64,000 nt of DNA from CALEMW01 sp964343835 (GTDB taxonomy: Bacteria; Krumholzibacteriota; Krumholzibacteriia; LZORAL124-64-63): assembly GCA_964343835.1 (NCBI GenBank), contig CAYFKR010000008.1, forward strand, positions 62,001 through 126,000. The letters run 5' to 3'. How positions within the stretch are numbered: the stretch's first letter is position 1; the number at the start of each line of letters is the position of its first letter. The notes beneath the pieces were generated by a model, which saw only the letters and a program-made list of their open reading frames with translations, had not been told where the DNA came from and made no database searches. Made by a program: the position numbers and the translations under genes. Shown piece by piece: positions 34,072-43,543 of this stretch.

Positions 34072-35073
34072 TCAGCTCCCCTCCCCTTCTCCGCCGGTAA
34101 AGACGCCCAGCACGCCGGCGGCCTCGTCGCCGCTCTCGTCCACGAGCTGGAAGAAGAGGTCCTCGAGGGTCTCGGTGTGACGCTGCAGGCGACGCAGGGC
34201 GTAGCCCGAGGCCGCGGCGGCCTCCAGCACGGCCCTGGGGCCGGCGTCCACGTCCAGTTCCACGGTCAGGTGGCCGTCGGCCGGGGTCGGTTCGATGCCG
34301 CGTTCGCGCAGGGCGGAGGAAAAGGCGTCCGTGTCGCCGAAGCCCTCCACCAGGAAGACGGCGGTGGCGGTCTCGGCGTCGGCGTCCACGCGGCCGTGGT
34401 CCAGAAGGCGTCCTTGGCGCAGCACCACGATCTCCTCGCACACGGCCTTCACGTCGGCCAGCAGGTGGGTCGAGAGGATCACGCCGAAGCCCTTGTCCCG
34501 CGCGAGGTCCTTGACCAGGTCCAGCATGGAGAGGCGGCCGCGGGGGTCCAGGCCGGCGGTGGGTTCGTCCAGGAAGAGCCAGGCGGGGTCGTGGACCAAG
34601 GCCTGGGCCAGCTTCAGGCGCTGGCGCATGCCCTGGCTGTAGGTGTCGGCCTGGCGGTAGCGCTCGTCGGCCAGCCCCACGTAGTTCAGCACCTCGTGGG
34701 CCCGCTGCAGGGCGTCGGTGCGGGGCATGCCCCCCAGCTCGCCCATGTAGGCCACCATGGCCACGCCGCTCATGCCCGGCAGGATGCCGCCGCGCTCGGG
34801 CATCCAGCCGATGCGGCGCCGGGCGGCATAGGGATCTCGGGCCATGTCGTGGCCCAGGACCTCCACCGAGCCCGTCGGCACCTTCAAATGGCCGAGGAGA
34901 GCCCGCAGCAGGGTGGTCTTGCCGGAGCCGTTGGGCCCGAGCAGACCCACGGACCGCTGCTCCAGGCTGAAGGTCACGTTCTTCAGCACGGGCTCGACGG
35001 CGTAGGCGAAGCTCAGGTCGCTGACGCGGATCCCGGCGCCGGAAGGTTTGACTTCGTTGGGGCTGCTGGCCAT
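34072..35073 (-). CDS. ABC transporter ATP-binding protein
   Basis: 333 residues. Walker A G-P-N-G-S-G-K-T-T, signature Y-S-Q-G-M-R-Q-R, Walker B W-L-F-L-D-E-P-T-A-G-L-D-P, H-loop S-T-H. The C-terminal accessory region is acidic and ends in D-E-S-G-D-E. ATG 35073 has AGGATG upstream. First gene of the ABC operon, divergent from the PLP lyase. Its sequence differs from the second ATPase, so two partly independent transporters may share the operon. Confidence 0.92.
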   Translation of the reverse strand: MASSPNEVKPSGAGIRVSDLSFAYAVEPVLKNVTFSLEQRSVGLLGPNGSGKTTLLRALLGHLKVPTGSVEVLGHDMARDPYAARRRIGWMPERGGILPGMSGVAMVAYMGELGGMPRTDALQRAHEVLNYVGLADERYRQADTYSQGMRQRLKLAQALVHDPAWLFLDEPTAGLDPRGRLSMLDLVKDLARDKGFGVILSTHLLADVKAVCEEIVVLRQGRLLDHGRVDADAETATAVFLVEGFGDTDAFSSALRERGIEPTPADGHLTVELDVDAGPRAVLEAAAASGYALRRLQRHTETLEDLFFQLVDESGDEAAGVLGVFTGGEGEGS

Positions 35074-35197
35074 GATTCATCCTGTGATCGGGCGGTGTTT
35101 CCATCCGGTCGGCGCTCGTACGGGGCCGAAGGCCCATTGTTTCAGACGTGATCGGGATTGCAACCCCCAAGAGGGGACGCGACGGGAGGATCGGTCC

Positions 35198-36400
35198 ATG
35201 GCGAAGCTCGGATTCAACACCAGGTGCGTCCACGGTTCCCATCGGAGCGACGAGCGCTGGCACAGGGCCATGCCCGTCTCCACGCCCATCTTCCAGACGT
35301 CGACCTTCGCCTTCGAGAACGCCGACCACGGCGCCGCCATCTTCGCCGGCGAGAACGACGGCTTCCTCTACACTCGCCTGGGCAACCCCACCCAGGAGAC
35401 CCTCGAGGAGAAGATGGCGTCGGTCGAGGGCGGCGAGGCCGCCCTGGCCCTGGCCAGCGGCATGGCCGCCGCCACCACCGCCGTGCTCACCCTCTGCGAG
35501 AGCGGCGACCACATCGTGTCCGGTGACACCCTCTACGGCGGCACCCACCAGCTCTTCACCCACACCCTGCCCCGGCTGGGCATCGAGGTGACCGAGGTGA
35601 AGGCGGACGAGCCCGCCAACTTCGAGGCCGCCATCACCGATCGCACGAAACTGATCTACCTGGAGAGCCCGGCGAACCCGACCCTCGTGCTCACCGACAT
35701 CGCCGCCGTGGCCGAGATCGCCCATGCCCGGGGCATCCCCGTGCTGGTGGACAATACCTTCTGCACGCCCTACCTGCAGCGTCCCCTGGAGCTGGGCGCC
35801 GACATCGTGCTGCACAGCTGCACCAAGTACATCGGCGGCCACGGCGACGCCATCGCCGGCATGCTGGTGGGCAGCGAGGAGTTCATCACCCGCGCCCGAT
35901 TCGAAACCCTGCGCGACGTGGGCGGCTGCATCTCCCCCTTCAACGCCTGGCTGCTGATCCGCGGCCTGAAGACGCTCTCGGTGCGCATGGACCGCCACTG
36001 CATCAACTCCCTGAAGGTGGCGGAGTGGTTGGAGACCCACCCCAAGGTGACCCGCGTGATCCATCCCGGGCTGCCGTCCCATCCCCAGCATGAGCTCGCG
36101 AAGAAGCAGCAGTCGGGCTTCGGCGGGCTGGTGAGCTTCCACGTGGCCGGCACCGATGCCATGACGCCGCGGGAAGCCGGCAAGGTGGTCATGGACAACG
36201 TCCACCTCTGCACGCTGGCGGTGAGCCTGGGAGACGTGGACACCCTCATCGAGCATCCCGGCACCATGACCCACTCCACCTACTCGGAGGAGGAGCTGCT
36301 CAAGGTCGGGATCGATCCCGCCATGATCAGGCTGTCGGTGGGGCTGGAGGATCCGGAGGACGTGATCGCGGATCTGGAGCAGGCGCTGGCCCGCATCTGA
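35198..36400 (+). CDS. Cys/Met metabolism PLP enzyme, methionine gamma-lyase-like
   Basis: 400 residues, fold type I. The PLP lysine is in S-C-T-K-Y-I-G-G-H-G-D (about 207-217); Y-T-R-L-G-N-P-T near 58 and S-G-M-A-A near 87 are typical of the trans-sulfuration family. GGGAGG lies six bases before the ATG. Whole-sequence style favours methionine gamma-lyase (methanethiol, ammonia, 2-oxobutanoate) over cystathionine gamma-synthase or O-acetylhomoserine sulfhydrylase, but these are hard to separate by eye. It stands alone with no met genes nearby. Confidence 0.82.
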   Translation: MAKLGFNTRCVHGSHRSDERWHRAMPVSTPIFQTSTFAFENADHGAAIFAGENDGFLYTRLGNPTQETLEEKMASVEGGEAALALASGMAAATTAVLTLCESGDHIVSGDTLYGGTHQLFTHTLPRLGIEVTEVKADEPANFEAAITDRTKLIYLESPANPTLVLTDIAAVAEIAHARGIPVLVDNTFCTPYLQRPLELGADIVLHSCTKYIGGHGDAIAGMLVGSEEFITRARFETLRDVGGCISPFNAWLLIRGLKTLSVRMDRHCINSLKVAEWLETHPKVTRVIHPGLPSHPQHELAKKQQSGFGGLVSFHVAGTDAMTPREAGKVVMDNVHLCTLAVSLGDVDTLIEHPGTMTHSTYSEEELLKVGIDPAMIRLSVGLEDPEDVIADLEQALARI

Positions 36401-36437
36401 TCTTGCGTCCGCTCCGGCCCGGGGGTTGAATGGGGCC

Positions 36438-37403
36438 ATGTCCGATCTGCTGCCACGCGTCGAATCCTGTCAGAACTGCGGCTCGCCCGCCGGGGCCAAC
36501 TATTGCCCCGCCTGCGGCCAGGACAGCCGCGACCACGCCGTCTCGGTCCGCCTCCTGATGCGGGACTTCGCCGCGGACGTCTTCACCTACGACTCCCGCT
36601 TCTTCCGCAGCTTCGTCCCCCTGCTCTTCAGGCCCGGCGACCTCACCGTGGAGTACGTGCGCGGCCGGCGCGTCAGGTACATTCCTCCGCTGAGGCTGTA
36701 CGTCTTCGTGAGCCTGCTCTTCTTCTTCGTGCTGTCGGTGCAAGTCAACACGGGCCTATCGGAGTCGGGATGGTTCGACCAGGACGGCGCCCTGCCGGAT
36801 TCCTCGGAGGTGGCCCTCGTCCTGGATCTCGCCGATGCATATCCCGGCACGGAGGCGGCAGGAGCGTCGCTGCCAGTCTGGGTGGCAGCCAGGATCGCCG
36901 AGCAGGATTCCGTCGGGGAGACCGGGGAGCGGGGCGATGGGCCCTGGTTCCAGGTGTCGGGCGAGGAGGTGTCGGCGAACGAGTTTCGCGCGGTCATCGA
37001 CGGTGTTCAGCGTCTGGTACCCAAGGCGATGATCCTGCTCCAGCCCCTCATGGCGGCGCTGCTGGCCCTGGTCTACAGACGGAGCCGTCGACGCTTCATC
37101 GAACACCTGGTCATGTCCCTGCACCTCCACGCCTACATGTTCCTCGTCTTCACCGTCGTCATGATGGTGCCCTGGGACCTGTTCGGGTTGATCGTGCTGC
37201 TGGCGATCCATGTCTACATCTTCCTGGCGCTCCGTCGCGTCTACGGCCAGGGGTGGATGAAGACCGGTGTGAAGTTCATGCTCCTCAGCGGTGCCTACAA
37301 CACCCTCGTCTTCACCGCCGCCCTCGCGGTCCTCGCCTCCACGGCCGGTCTCGTGGGGCTGTCCGAATCGCATCCCACCCTCGTGAAGTGGCTGCTCCAC
37401 TAG
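36438..37403 (+). CDS. DUF3667-like zinc-ribbon membrane protein
   Basis: 321 residues. An N-terminal ribbon C-Q-N-C-G ... Y-C-P-A-C-G-Q (about 11-31), then L-L-F-R-P-G-D near 68, Y-V-R-G-R-R-V-R-Y near 76 and several membrane helices (near 88-110 and 200-315). A soluble loop of about 90 residues separates the first helix from the others. This layout matches DUF3667; no function is known. ATG 36438 is used; an upstream TTG (36426) has no better site. Confidence 0.75.
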   Translation: MSDLLPRVESCQNCGSPAGANYCPACGQDSRDHAVSVRLLMRDFAADVFTYDSRFFRSFVPLLFRPGDLTVEYVRGRRVRYIPPLRLYVFVSLLFFFVLSVQVNTGLSESGWFDQDGALPDSSEVALVLDLADAYPGTEAAGASLPVWVAARIAEQDSVGETGERGDGPWFQVSGEEVSANEFRAVIDGVQRLVPKAMILLQPLMAALLALVYRRSRRRFIEHLVMSLHLHAYMFLVFTVVMMVPWDLFGLIVLLAIHVYIFLALRRVYGQGWMKTGVKFMLLSGAYNTLVFTAALAVLASTAGLVGLSESHPTLVKWLLH

Positions 37404-37414
37404 CTCCCCGATGA

Positions 37415-37452
37415 AACGAAAACGACCCCCGGCAAGGCCGGGGGCCGTCGTT
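37415..37452 (-). terminator. Terminator of the ltaA-to-ctp operon
   Basis: Stem of 8 bp (CCCCCGGC / GCCGGGGG, 3-nt loop) extended by ACGA-type pairs across a two-base bulge, followed on the minus strand by TTTTCGTTTC, past the stop at 37470. It may also help stop the convergent DUF3667 gene. Confidence 0.75.
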
Positions 37453-37469
37453 CTCGGAGATCGGCGTCG

Positions 37470-39164
37470 TCAGTGGACGGCTGCCGTATCGCTCTCGGCG
37501 TCCGTATCGGCCGCCACGCGCTCCGCCTCCCACTCCCTGGCCAGGTCCAGGAGCTCGGCGGTGGTGCGTGCGCGGGAGAAGAACTCCAGGGCCTCCTGCA
37601 GCTGCACGTCGTCCTCGATGGCCACCTTGTAGGCGGCCTCCTGACCGAACTCGAGGCGCATGAGTTCGCGGCGCAGGCCCTTGGCGATGTAGTCGTGCTC
37701 CTCGGCCAGCAGCCCGTCGTTGAGCTCGAGCTCGTAGACGTCCAGGTACTCCGGCAGGTTCTCGCGGGTCTCCAGGAATGCGTGGAACTCGTCGATCATG
37801 GCCTGGTCGGCCGTGAGGTCCGCGGTCACGTCGTGGCGGGCGGCCCACTTGGTGGCGAACTGGAAGAGGGAGTAGTCGCGCTCCAGGGCCACCTCGAAGT
37901 CGGTGAGGAAGGGCTGGTCGATCTCGATGTCCGGCGTGATGCCGCCGCCTCCGTAGACCGTCCGGCCACCGTCGGTCTGGAACCGCTCGCGCTCCTCGCG
38001 CGGGACCTCCACCTCGTGGGCCTCGTCCACGGGCGCCTCGGTCAGGTCGATGCTGTCGTCGCGATGGCGGTCCTTGTGGATGGAGCGGCCCGAGGGCGTG
38101 TAGTACTTGGCCGTGGTCAGTTTGAGGGCGCGCTCCTCGCTCAGGGGGAAGACCGTCTGCACGGAACCCTTGCCGAAGGAGGTCTTGCCCACCACCAGGC
38201 CGCGGTCGTGGTCCTGGACGGCGGCCGAGACGATCTCGCTGGCCGACGCGCTCGAGCCGTTGATCATGACCACCAGGGGCAGGTCGCCCACGTCGATTCC
38301 CTTGTGCTCCTCGGCGAAGTAGCTGCGGTTCTGGTTCCGCAGGCGGCCCTTGGTGTAGACGATCAGGTCGTCGCGGTTCAGGAACATCTCGCTCACGGCA
38401 CAGGCCGCGTCGAGCAGTCCGCCCGGATTCCAGCGCAGGTCCAGCAGCAGCCCGCGGGCGCCCTGGGCCTGCAGGGAGGCCACGGCCTCCTCCAGCTCCT
38501 CGGAGGTGGTCCGGGAGAAGTTGGAGATCCGCACGTAGCCGATGTCGTCGATCATGAAGGCGTAGGGAACGCTCTCGACCTTGATGATGTCGCGCACGAT
38601 GGTCAAGGGGAACGGCTTCTCCACGCCCTCGCGCTCGATGGTGATCTCCACCGCCGTGCCCGGCTCGCCGCGCAGCAGCTTGACGGCCTCGTTGCTGGTG
38701 AAGTCGCGGGTCGTCTCGCCCTCGATCTCGATGATCCGGTCGCCGCCCTGGATGCCCATCAGGAACGCCGGCGTGCCCTCGATGGGCGAGACCACCGTGG
38801 GGTAGTGGTCGCGGATGTTGATGGTGATGCCCAGGCCTCCGAACTCGCCCTCGGTGGACATCATCAGGTCGTCGTAATGGACGGGGGGCAGGTACGCGGA
38901 GTGCTCGTCCAGGTAGTCCATCATGCCCGAGATGCCGCTCTCGAGGAGCTCGTAGGGGTCCACCTCGTCCACGTAGTTGTAGTACACGCGCTCGTAGACC
39001 GCGCCGAGGATCTTGATCCCCTCCAGGAACTGCTGGCGGCTGGTTCCGCGCTCCGGCGTGGCCAGGGACTGGGCGGCGCCAAGGAGCAGCAGGGCCGTCA
39101 GCCCCAGGACGAGGGAAACGCGGCGCAAACGGCCGCTGTTCTGCAACGTGTTGAACGGCATCAT
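37470..39164 (-). CDS. C-terminal processing peptidase (S41 family) with PDZ domain
   Basis: 564 residues. ATG 39164 (AAAGAG site). Signal peptide to about 33. PDZ domain about 105-180 (G-G-L-G-I-T ... G-G-D-R-I-I-E-I). The protease core shows N-G-S-S-A-S-A-S-E with probable nucleophile S307 and general base K332 in S-F-G-K-G-S-V-Q, at the spacing usual for this family. A 130-residue C-terminal extension follows. It trims or degrades periplasmic proteins. Last gene of the long operon, 58 bases after tmk. Confidence 0.93.
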   Translation of the reverse strand: MMPFNTLQNSGRLRRVSLVLGLTALLLLGAAQSLATPERGTSRQQFLEGIKILGAVYERVYYNYVDEVDPYELLESGISGMMDYLDEHSAYLPPVHYDDLMMSTEGEFGGLGITINIRDHYPTVVSPIEGTPAFLMGIQGGDRIIEIEGETTRDFTSNEAVKLLRGEPGTAVEITIEREGVEKPFPLTIVRDIIKVESVPYAFMIDDIGYVRISNFSRTTSEELEEAVASLQAQGARGLLLDLRWNPGGLLDAACAVSEMFLNRDDLIVYTKGRLRNQNRSYFAEEHKGIDVGDLPLVVMINGSSASASEIVSAAVQDHDRGLVVGKTSFGKGSVQTVFPLSEERALKLTTAKYYTPSGRSIHKDRHRDDSIDLTEAPVDEAHEVEVPREERERFQTDGGRTVYGGGGITPDIEIDQPFLTDFEVALERDYSLFQFATKWAARHDVTADLTADQAMIDEFHAFLETRENLPEYLDVYELELNDGLLAEEHDYIAKGLRRELMRLEFGQEAAYKVAIEDDVQLQEALEFFSRARTTAELLDLAREWEAERVAADTDAESDTAAVH

Positions 39165-39222
39165 GTTGGCTCTTTCTGGTCGGTGTGGGGCCCCTGGGGG
39201 GCTCCTGGACACGAGTAACCGA

Positions 39223-39885
39223 TTAAAGGCCGGACAGCAAATCGTGTTCCAGATTACGGAGATGAACGAGGGTCTGTTCCAGCACCGAGGCCGGATCGGC
39301 GGCCGCGTCCACGGTCCGGAAGCGGGGATCGCCGGAATCCGCCATGGCCCGGTAGGCGTCGTAGACGCGGTCGTGGAAGGCGACATCCTCCTGCTCGAGG
39401 CGATCACGGGCCCGGTCCCCGAGCCGGGCACGGCCCTCGGCCGGCGGCAGCAGGCAGAGCAGGGTCAGGTCCGGTACGGCGGGGCCTACGGCGAAGGCGT
39501 TGAGGCGGTCCACCGCCTCCTTCCCCATCTCGCGCCCTCCCCCCTGGTAGGCCACCGACGCATCGGCGTAGCGGTCGCAGATCACCATGCGGCCGTCGGC
39601 CAGGGCGGGCAGGATGGTCTCCCGCACCAGCTGGGCCCGGCTGGCCACCATCAGCAGCAGCTCGGTCTCGGCCGTCTGCTCGGTGAGGGCGGCGTCGAGC
39701 AGGACGTCGCGGATGCGCTCACCCACGCGGGTGCCGCCGGGCTCGCGCACCACCAGGGGTTCGCAGCCCACGGCGGCGAGACGCTCCGACAGCGAGCGGA
39801 TGAGGGTCGACTTGCCACTGCCCTCGGGACCTTCGAAGGTCACCAGCAGGCCCGGCAGGCCGTGGACGGAGGTGCGATCAGGCAC
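39223..39885 (-). CDS. tmk: Thymidylate kinase
   Basis: 220 residues. P-loop F-E-G-P-E-G-S-G-K-S-T at about 17-27, R-E-P-G-G-T near 49, C-D-R-Y-A-D-A-S near 104, and Q-E-D-V-A-F-H-D-R-V in the lid region. It phosphorylates dTMP to dTDP. GTG 39885 is preferred (GGGGGAGGG six bases before); it overlaps the stop of the phosphatidyltransferase by eight bases. Confidence 0.92.
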   Translation of the reverse strand: MPDRTSVHGLPGLLVTFEGPEGSGKSTLIRSLSERLAAVGCEPLVVREPGGTRVGERIRDVLLDAALTEQTAETELLLMVASRAQLVRETILPALADGRMVICDRYADASVAYQGGGREMGKEAVDRLNAFAVGPAVPDLTLLCLLPPAEGRARLGDRARDRLEQEDVAFHDRVYDAYRAMADSGDPRFRTVDAAADPASVLEQTLVHLRNLEHDLLSGL

Positions 39886-40474
39886 CGCCGCCCTCCCCCA
39901 GGTCACGGTTCACGGTCCAGATGCGCTGGGCGGTCGTGGCCCAGGTGGCCACGGCCAGCACCGCGAGGATCAGCGACAGGATGTGCCGTCCCAGCAGCAT
40001 GCCCGCGATGACCAGCACCATGCGCTCGGGGCGCTGCAGCCAGCCGCCGTAGCAGGTGGTGCCCAGGCCCTCGGCCCGGGCCCGGGCGTAGCTCGTGGTG
40101 AGCGAGCCGGCCAGGGTCAGCAGGCAGAGCAGGGCCGAGCGGTCGTCGAAGTGCTGCATGTAGAACCAGGCCAGACCGGCGAAGAGGGCCGACTCGGCCA
40201 GGCGGTCGAAGTTGGAGTCCAGGAAGGCTCCCTGCTTCGACTCGCGGCCCTGGAGTCGGGCCAGGTCGCCGTCGAGCATGTCGAAGGCCGAGCCCACGAG
40301 CAACACGATCGCCCCCAGGAAGAGTCGCCCCTCCGCCGCGATCCACGCCGCGACGAAGGTGATCAGCAGGCCGATCACCGACACCGAGTTGGGGGTCAGG
40401 CCGAGGCGGTCCAGCCCCAGCACGATGGGGCGGACCCGCGCGCGGGCCTGTTGCTTGAGATCGTTACGGTCCAT
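39878..40474 (-). CDS. CDP-alcohol phosphatidyltransferase, possibly inositol-phosphate type
   Basis: 198 residues, about six membrane helices. Catalytic signature D-G-D-L-A-R-(x8)-G-A-F-L-D-S-N-F-D, preceded by D-M-L, at about 64-90, holds the metal-binding aspartates. Downstream R-P-E-R-M is like the phosphoinositol-binding Arg-Glu-Arg of phosphatidylinositol-phosphate synthases, so the acceptor may be inositol phosphate rather than glycerol phosphate; this is only a hint. ATG 40474 follows AAGGAG. Confidence 0.82.
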   Translation of the reverse strand: MDRNDLKQQARARVRPIVLGLDRLGLTPNSVSVIGLLITFVAAWIAAEGRLFLGAIVLLVGSAFDMLDGDLARLQGRESKQGAFLDSNFDRLAESALFAGLAWFYMQHFDDRSALLCLLTLAGSLTTSYARARAEGLGTTCYGGWLQRPERMVLVIAGMLLGRHILSLILAVLAVATWATTAQRIWTVNRDLGEGGGA

Positions 40475-40492
40475 CGTCGCTCCTTCCGGCGG

Positions 40493-41215
40493 TCAGGCCC
40501 CCTTGGCCCCCCGCAGCAGCAGGACCAGCTCGCCCTTCAGGCGGGGCCCCTCCATGACCTCGAGGAGTTCGGCGGCCGTGCCGCGCAGGACCTCCTCGTG
40601 CAGTTTCGTCAGTTCCCGGGCCACGGCCAGTTCGCGCTCGGGCGCGAGTTCGACCAGGGCGTCGAGGGTCTTGCGGATGCGGTGCACCGACTCCAGCAGC
40701 ACCACCGTGCCGGGCTCCTCCAGCATCTCGCCCAGGAAGGTGCGGAGCCGGCCCGACTTCCGGGGCGTGTAGCCCCCGAAGAGGAAACGGTCGGTGGGCA
40801 GTCCCGACATCACCAGCGCCGCCAGCACGCTCGACGGCCCCGGCACCACGCTGTAGGGCAGGTCCGCTTCGCGCAGGGCCCGCACCAGCACGAACCCGGG
40901 GTCGGCCACCGCGGGCATGCCCGCATCGCTGACCAGGGCCACCGTGCCGCCGGCCCGCAGCCGCTCGACCACCTTGGGCGTCTGGCGCTCCTTGTTGTGG
41001 TCGTGGAACGGCTCGAGGCGGCTCTTCAGGCCGTAGCGGGCGAAGAGCTGCCGCGTGCGGCGCGTGTCCTCGGCCAGCACCAGGTCCACGGCGCCCAGCA
41101 CCGAGAGGGCGCGCAGGGACACGTCGTCCAGGTTGCCGATGGGCGTGGCCACCAGCCAGCAGGTGCCGGGTTCGAGCTTCGCCTCGGGCAGCGCGACGGT
41201 CCGTCCGTCCTCCAT
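40493..41215 (-). CDS. rsmI: 16S rRNA (cytidine-1402 2'-O)-methyltransferase
   Basis: 240 residues, class III SAM methyltransferase. V-A-T-P-I-G-N-L-D-D at about 23-32, A-E-D-T-R-R at about 49-54, H-D-H-N near 71, V-S-D-A-G-M-P near 94-100 and V-P-G-P-S-S near 123. It modifies C1402 in the ribosomal P site. ATG 41215 is one base past the nadE TGA, so the two are coupled. Confidence 0.94.
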   Translation of the reverse strand: MEDGRTVALPEAKLEPGTCWLVATPIGNLDDVSLRALSVLGAVDLVLAEDTRRTRQLFARYGLKSRLEPFHDHNKERQTPKVVERLRAGGTVALVSDAGMPAVADPGFVLVRALREADLPYSVVPGPSSVLAALVMSGLPTDRFLFGGYTPRKSGRLRTFLGEMLEEPGTVVLLESVHRIRKTLDALVELAPERELAVARELTKLHEEVLRGTAAELLEVMEGPRLKGELVLLLRGAKGA

Positions 41216-41216
41216 C

Positions 41217-42050
41217 TCAGCCCCGGCCCCTCAGCTCGGCCAGGTCGGGCATCGGGCGGTCGGCCACGCGGGCGTACGGCACCTCGAGCCACTTGAAGGC
41301 CTGGGCCAGCACGCGGCGCCGGACGTCGGCCACCAGCTCCGGGGCGAAACCCAGGGCCGCCAGCTGCCTGTCTTCCAGGCCCTCGTCGATCATGCGGTGG
41401 AGGATGTCGTCGGCCTCGGCGTAGGTGAAGCCCAGCTCGTCCTCGTCGGTCTGGTCGGCCCAGAGATCGGCGCTCGGGGCCTTGCTCAGCACGATCCCCG
41501 GCAACCCCAGATGACGGGCCAGAGCCCGGACCTCCGCCTTGTAGAGGTCGCCCAGGGGATTCAGGGCGAAGGCCGCGTCGCCATGGAGGGTGGCGTAGCC
41601 CAGCAGGGTCTCGGTGCGGTTGCCCGTGCCCAGCACCAGGGAGCCGTCCCGGGCGGACAGGTCGTAGAGCATGACCATGCGGCAACGGGCCATCACGTTC
41701 CCCCGTCGCAGCAGGGCGTCACCGGGGATGCCTTCGAGGAAGGCGTCGGCCATGGCGGAGATCTCGTGGTACTCGCTCTCGATGCCCAGGGTCTCGGCCA
41801 CGTCCTTGGCGTCGGCCAGGGACGACGGGTGGCTCGTGCGGTAGGGCAGATACACGCCCAGCACGCGATCGCGGCCGAGGCCGCGGACGGCGAGGGCCGC
41901 CGCCACGGCGGAGTCGATGCCGCCGCTCAGTCCGATGACCACGCCGGACGCGCCGGCGGCCTCCACCGTCTCGCGGATGAATTCGGCGCAGACGGGAGCC
42001 GCCTCGTCGGCGGGGATGATCCAGTCGGGATCGGGGGTCGTCGCGTTCAT
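41217..42050 (-). CDS. nadE: NAD+ synthetase, ammonia-dependent type
   Basis: 277 residues. ATP-pyrophosphatase P-loop G-L-S-G-G-I-D-S-A at about 40-48, T-G-N-R-T-E near 142, and the C-terminal K-A-P-S-A-D-L-W near 190. It amidates nicotinic acid adenine dinucleotide. No glutaminase domain is fused, so it uses ammonia. ATG 42050 follows GGAGG. Confidence 0.94.
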   Translation of the reverse strand: MNATTPDPDWIIPADEAAPVCAEFIRETVEAAGASGVVIGLSGGIDSAVAAALAVRGLGRDRVLGVYLPYRTSHPSSLADAKDVAETLGIESEYHEISAMADAFLEGIPGDALLRRGNVMARCRMVMLYDLSARDGSLVLGTGNRTETLLGYATLHGDAAFALNPLGDLYKAEVRALARHLGLPGIVLSKAPSADLWADQTDEDELGFTYAEADDILHRMIDEGLEDRQLAALGFAPELVADVRRRVLAQAFKWLEVPYARVADRPMPDLAELRGRG

Positions 42051-42076
42051 CTCGGTTCCTCCGGGCCCCGCGCCGC

Positions 42077-43543
42077 TCAGATGCGACGCCAGGTGGCGGG
42101 CATGAGCAGCACGAGCACGGTGTACAGTTCCAGTCGCCCGATGAGCATCAGCAGCACGAGCAGCCACTTCTCGGCGCCGATCATGAAGGCGAAGTTGCAG
42201 GTCGGGCCCACGTCGCCGAGGCCGGGACCGATGTTGCCCAGGGTGGCGGCCACGGCCCCCACCGCCGTCACGATATCCCGACCCGAGAGCGTGAGCAAGA
42301 CCGTCCCCGCGATGAAGACCGTCATGAACAGCAGGAAAAAGCCCAGCACGTTGGTGGCCAGGGCCGGCGGCACGGCCCGTTCGTTGAACCAGATGGTCTG
42401 GATGGCCCGGGGGTGCAACAGCTTCTTGAGCTCCACGTGGGCGTGCTTCATCAGGATCAGCACGCGCATCATCTTCACGCCGCCGCCGGTGGAACCGGCA
42501 CAGCCGCCCATGGTCATCAGCAGCAGCAGGATCGTATGGGCCAGGGGCGGCCACAGCACGTAGTCGGCGGATCCGTAGCCCGTGGTGGTGCAGATGGAGA
42601 CCACCTGGAAGACCGCGGTTCGGATGTTCGCCTCGGCGCCGTCGATCAGCCCGGCCGGCACCAGCACCAGCAGGATCAGCAGCGTGGCGGCAGCCAGGAC
42701 GGTGCCGTAGAACCGGAATTCGTCGTCGCGCCAATACGCGCCGAGCCGGCCCCGCAGGGCCAGGTAGTGGAGGGAGAAGTTCACGCCCGCCAGGAACATG
42801 AAGACGATGATGATCCACTCCACGGCCGCCGACCCGAAGCCGCCCACGCTGGAATCGAGGGTGGAGAAACCGCCGGTGGCCATGGTGGTCAGGGCGTGGT
42901 TCGCGGCGTCGAAGGGCGACATGCCCCCCACGCCCCACAGCAGCGCCGCCTCCACGCCGGTGATCAGCACGTACACGCCCCACAGCAGCCGCGCCGTCTC
43001 GCTGATGCGGCTGGTGATGCGGTCCGGCGCCGGCCCGGGAGCTTCGGCGCGGAAGAGCTGCATGCCGCCCACGCCCAGCAGGGGCAGGATGGCCAGGGCC
43101 AGCACCACGATCCCCATGCCGCCCAGCCACTGGATCATCGACCGCCAGAAGATCACGGCGTGGTGGTCGGCGCACACGCCCTCGATGTCGGTCATGATGG
43201 TCGAACCGGTGGTCGTGAACCCGGACACCGATTCGAAGACGGCGTCGGTGAACGACGGGATGGCGCCCGTCCCCATGAACGGGACCGCGCCCAGGAGTCC
43301 GACCGCGATCCAGCCCAGGGTCACGATGGCGAAGCCCTCGCGGTGCCGCAGTTCCGGCTTCGAGCGCCCCAGCCACATGAGGCCGGCGCCGGCGGCGGCT
43401 CCGCCCAGGGCCGTGAGCACGAACACGTCCCAGTCGCCCTCGCCGTAGGCCAGGTCCAGGGCGGCGGGCACGAGCAGGGCCCCCGCCGTGACCAGCAGGA
43501 GGAAACCCAGGACTCGTCCGACGCCGCGCAGGTTCATGGTCAC
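42077..43543 (-). CDS. trkH: Trk potassium uptake system membrane subunit
   Basis: 488 residues from GTG 43543 (ATG 43537 is an alternative), about ten membrane helices. Four selectivity-loop repeats are visible: T-T-T-G-S, M-A-T-G-G, C-T-T-T-G-Y-G and L-G-N-I-G-P-G-L. It forms the K+ channel-like pore gated by TrkA. The GTG overlaps the trkA TGA (GTGA). Confidence 0.93.
   Translation of the reverse strand: MTMNLRGVGRVLGFLLLVTAGALLVPAALDLAYGEGDWDVFVLTALGGAAAGAGLMWLGRSKPELRHREGFAIVTLGWIAVGLLGAVPFMGTGAIPSFTDAVFESVSGFTTTGSTIMTDIEGVCADHHAVIFWRSMIQWLGGMGIVVLALAILPLLGVGGMQLFRAEAPGPAPDRITSRISETARLLWGVYVLITGVEAALLWGVGGMSPFDAANHALTTMATGGFSTLDSSVGGFGSAAVEWIIIVFMFLAGVNFSLHYLALRGRLGAYWRDDEFRFYGTVLAAATLLILLVLVPAGLIDGAEANIRTAVFQVVSICTTTGYGSADYVLWPPLAHTILLLLMTMGGCAGSTGGGVKMMRVLILMKHAHVELKKLLHPRAIQTIWFNERAVPPALATNVLGFFLLFMTVFIAGTVLLTLSGRDIVTAVGAVAATLGNIGPGLGDVGPTCNFAFMIGAEKWLLVLLMLIGRLELYTVLVLLMPATWRRI

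Noticed and set aside
35123..35135. GGGCC-GAA-GGCCC hairpin between the ABC operon and the PLP lyase
   Set aside because: Short stem in a divergent promoter region; a terminator has no gene to end here and no other role is supported.
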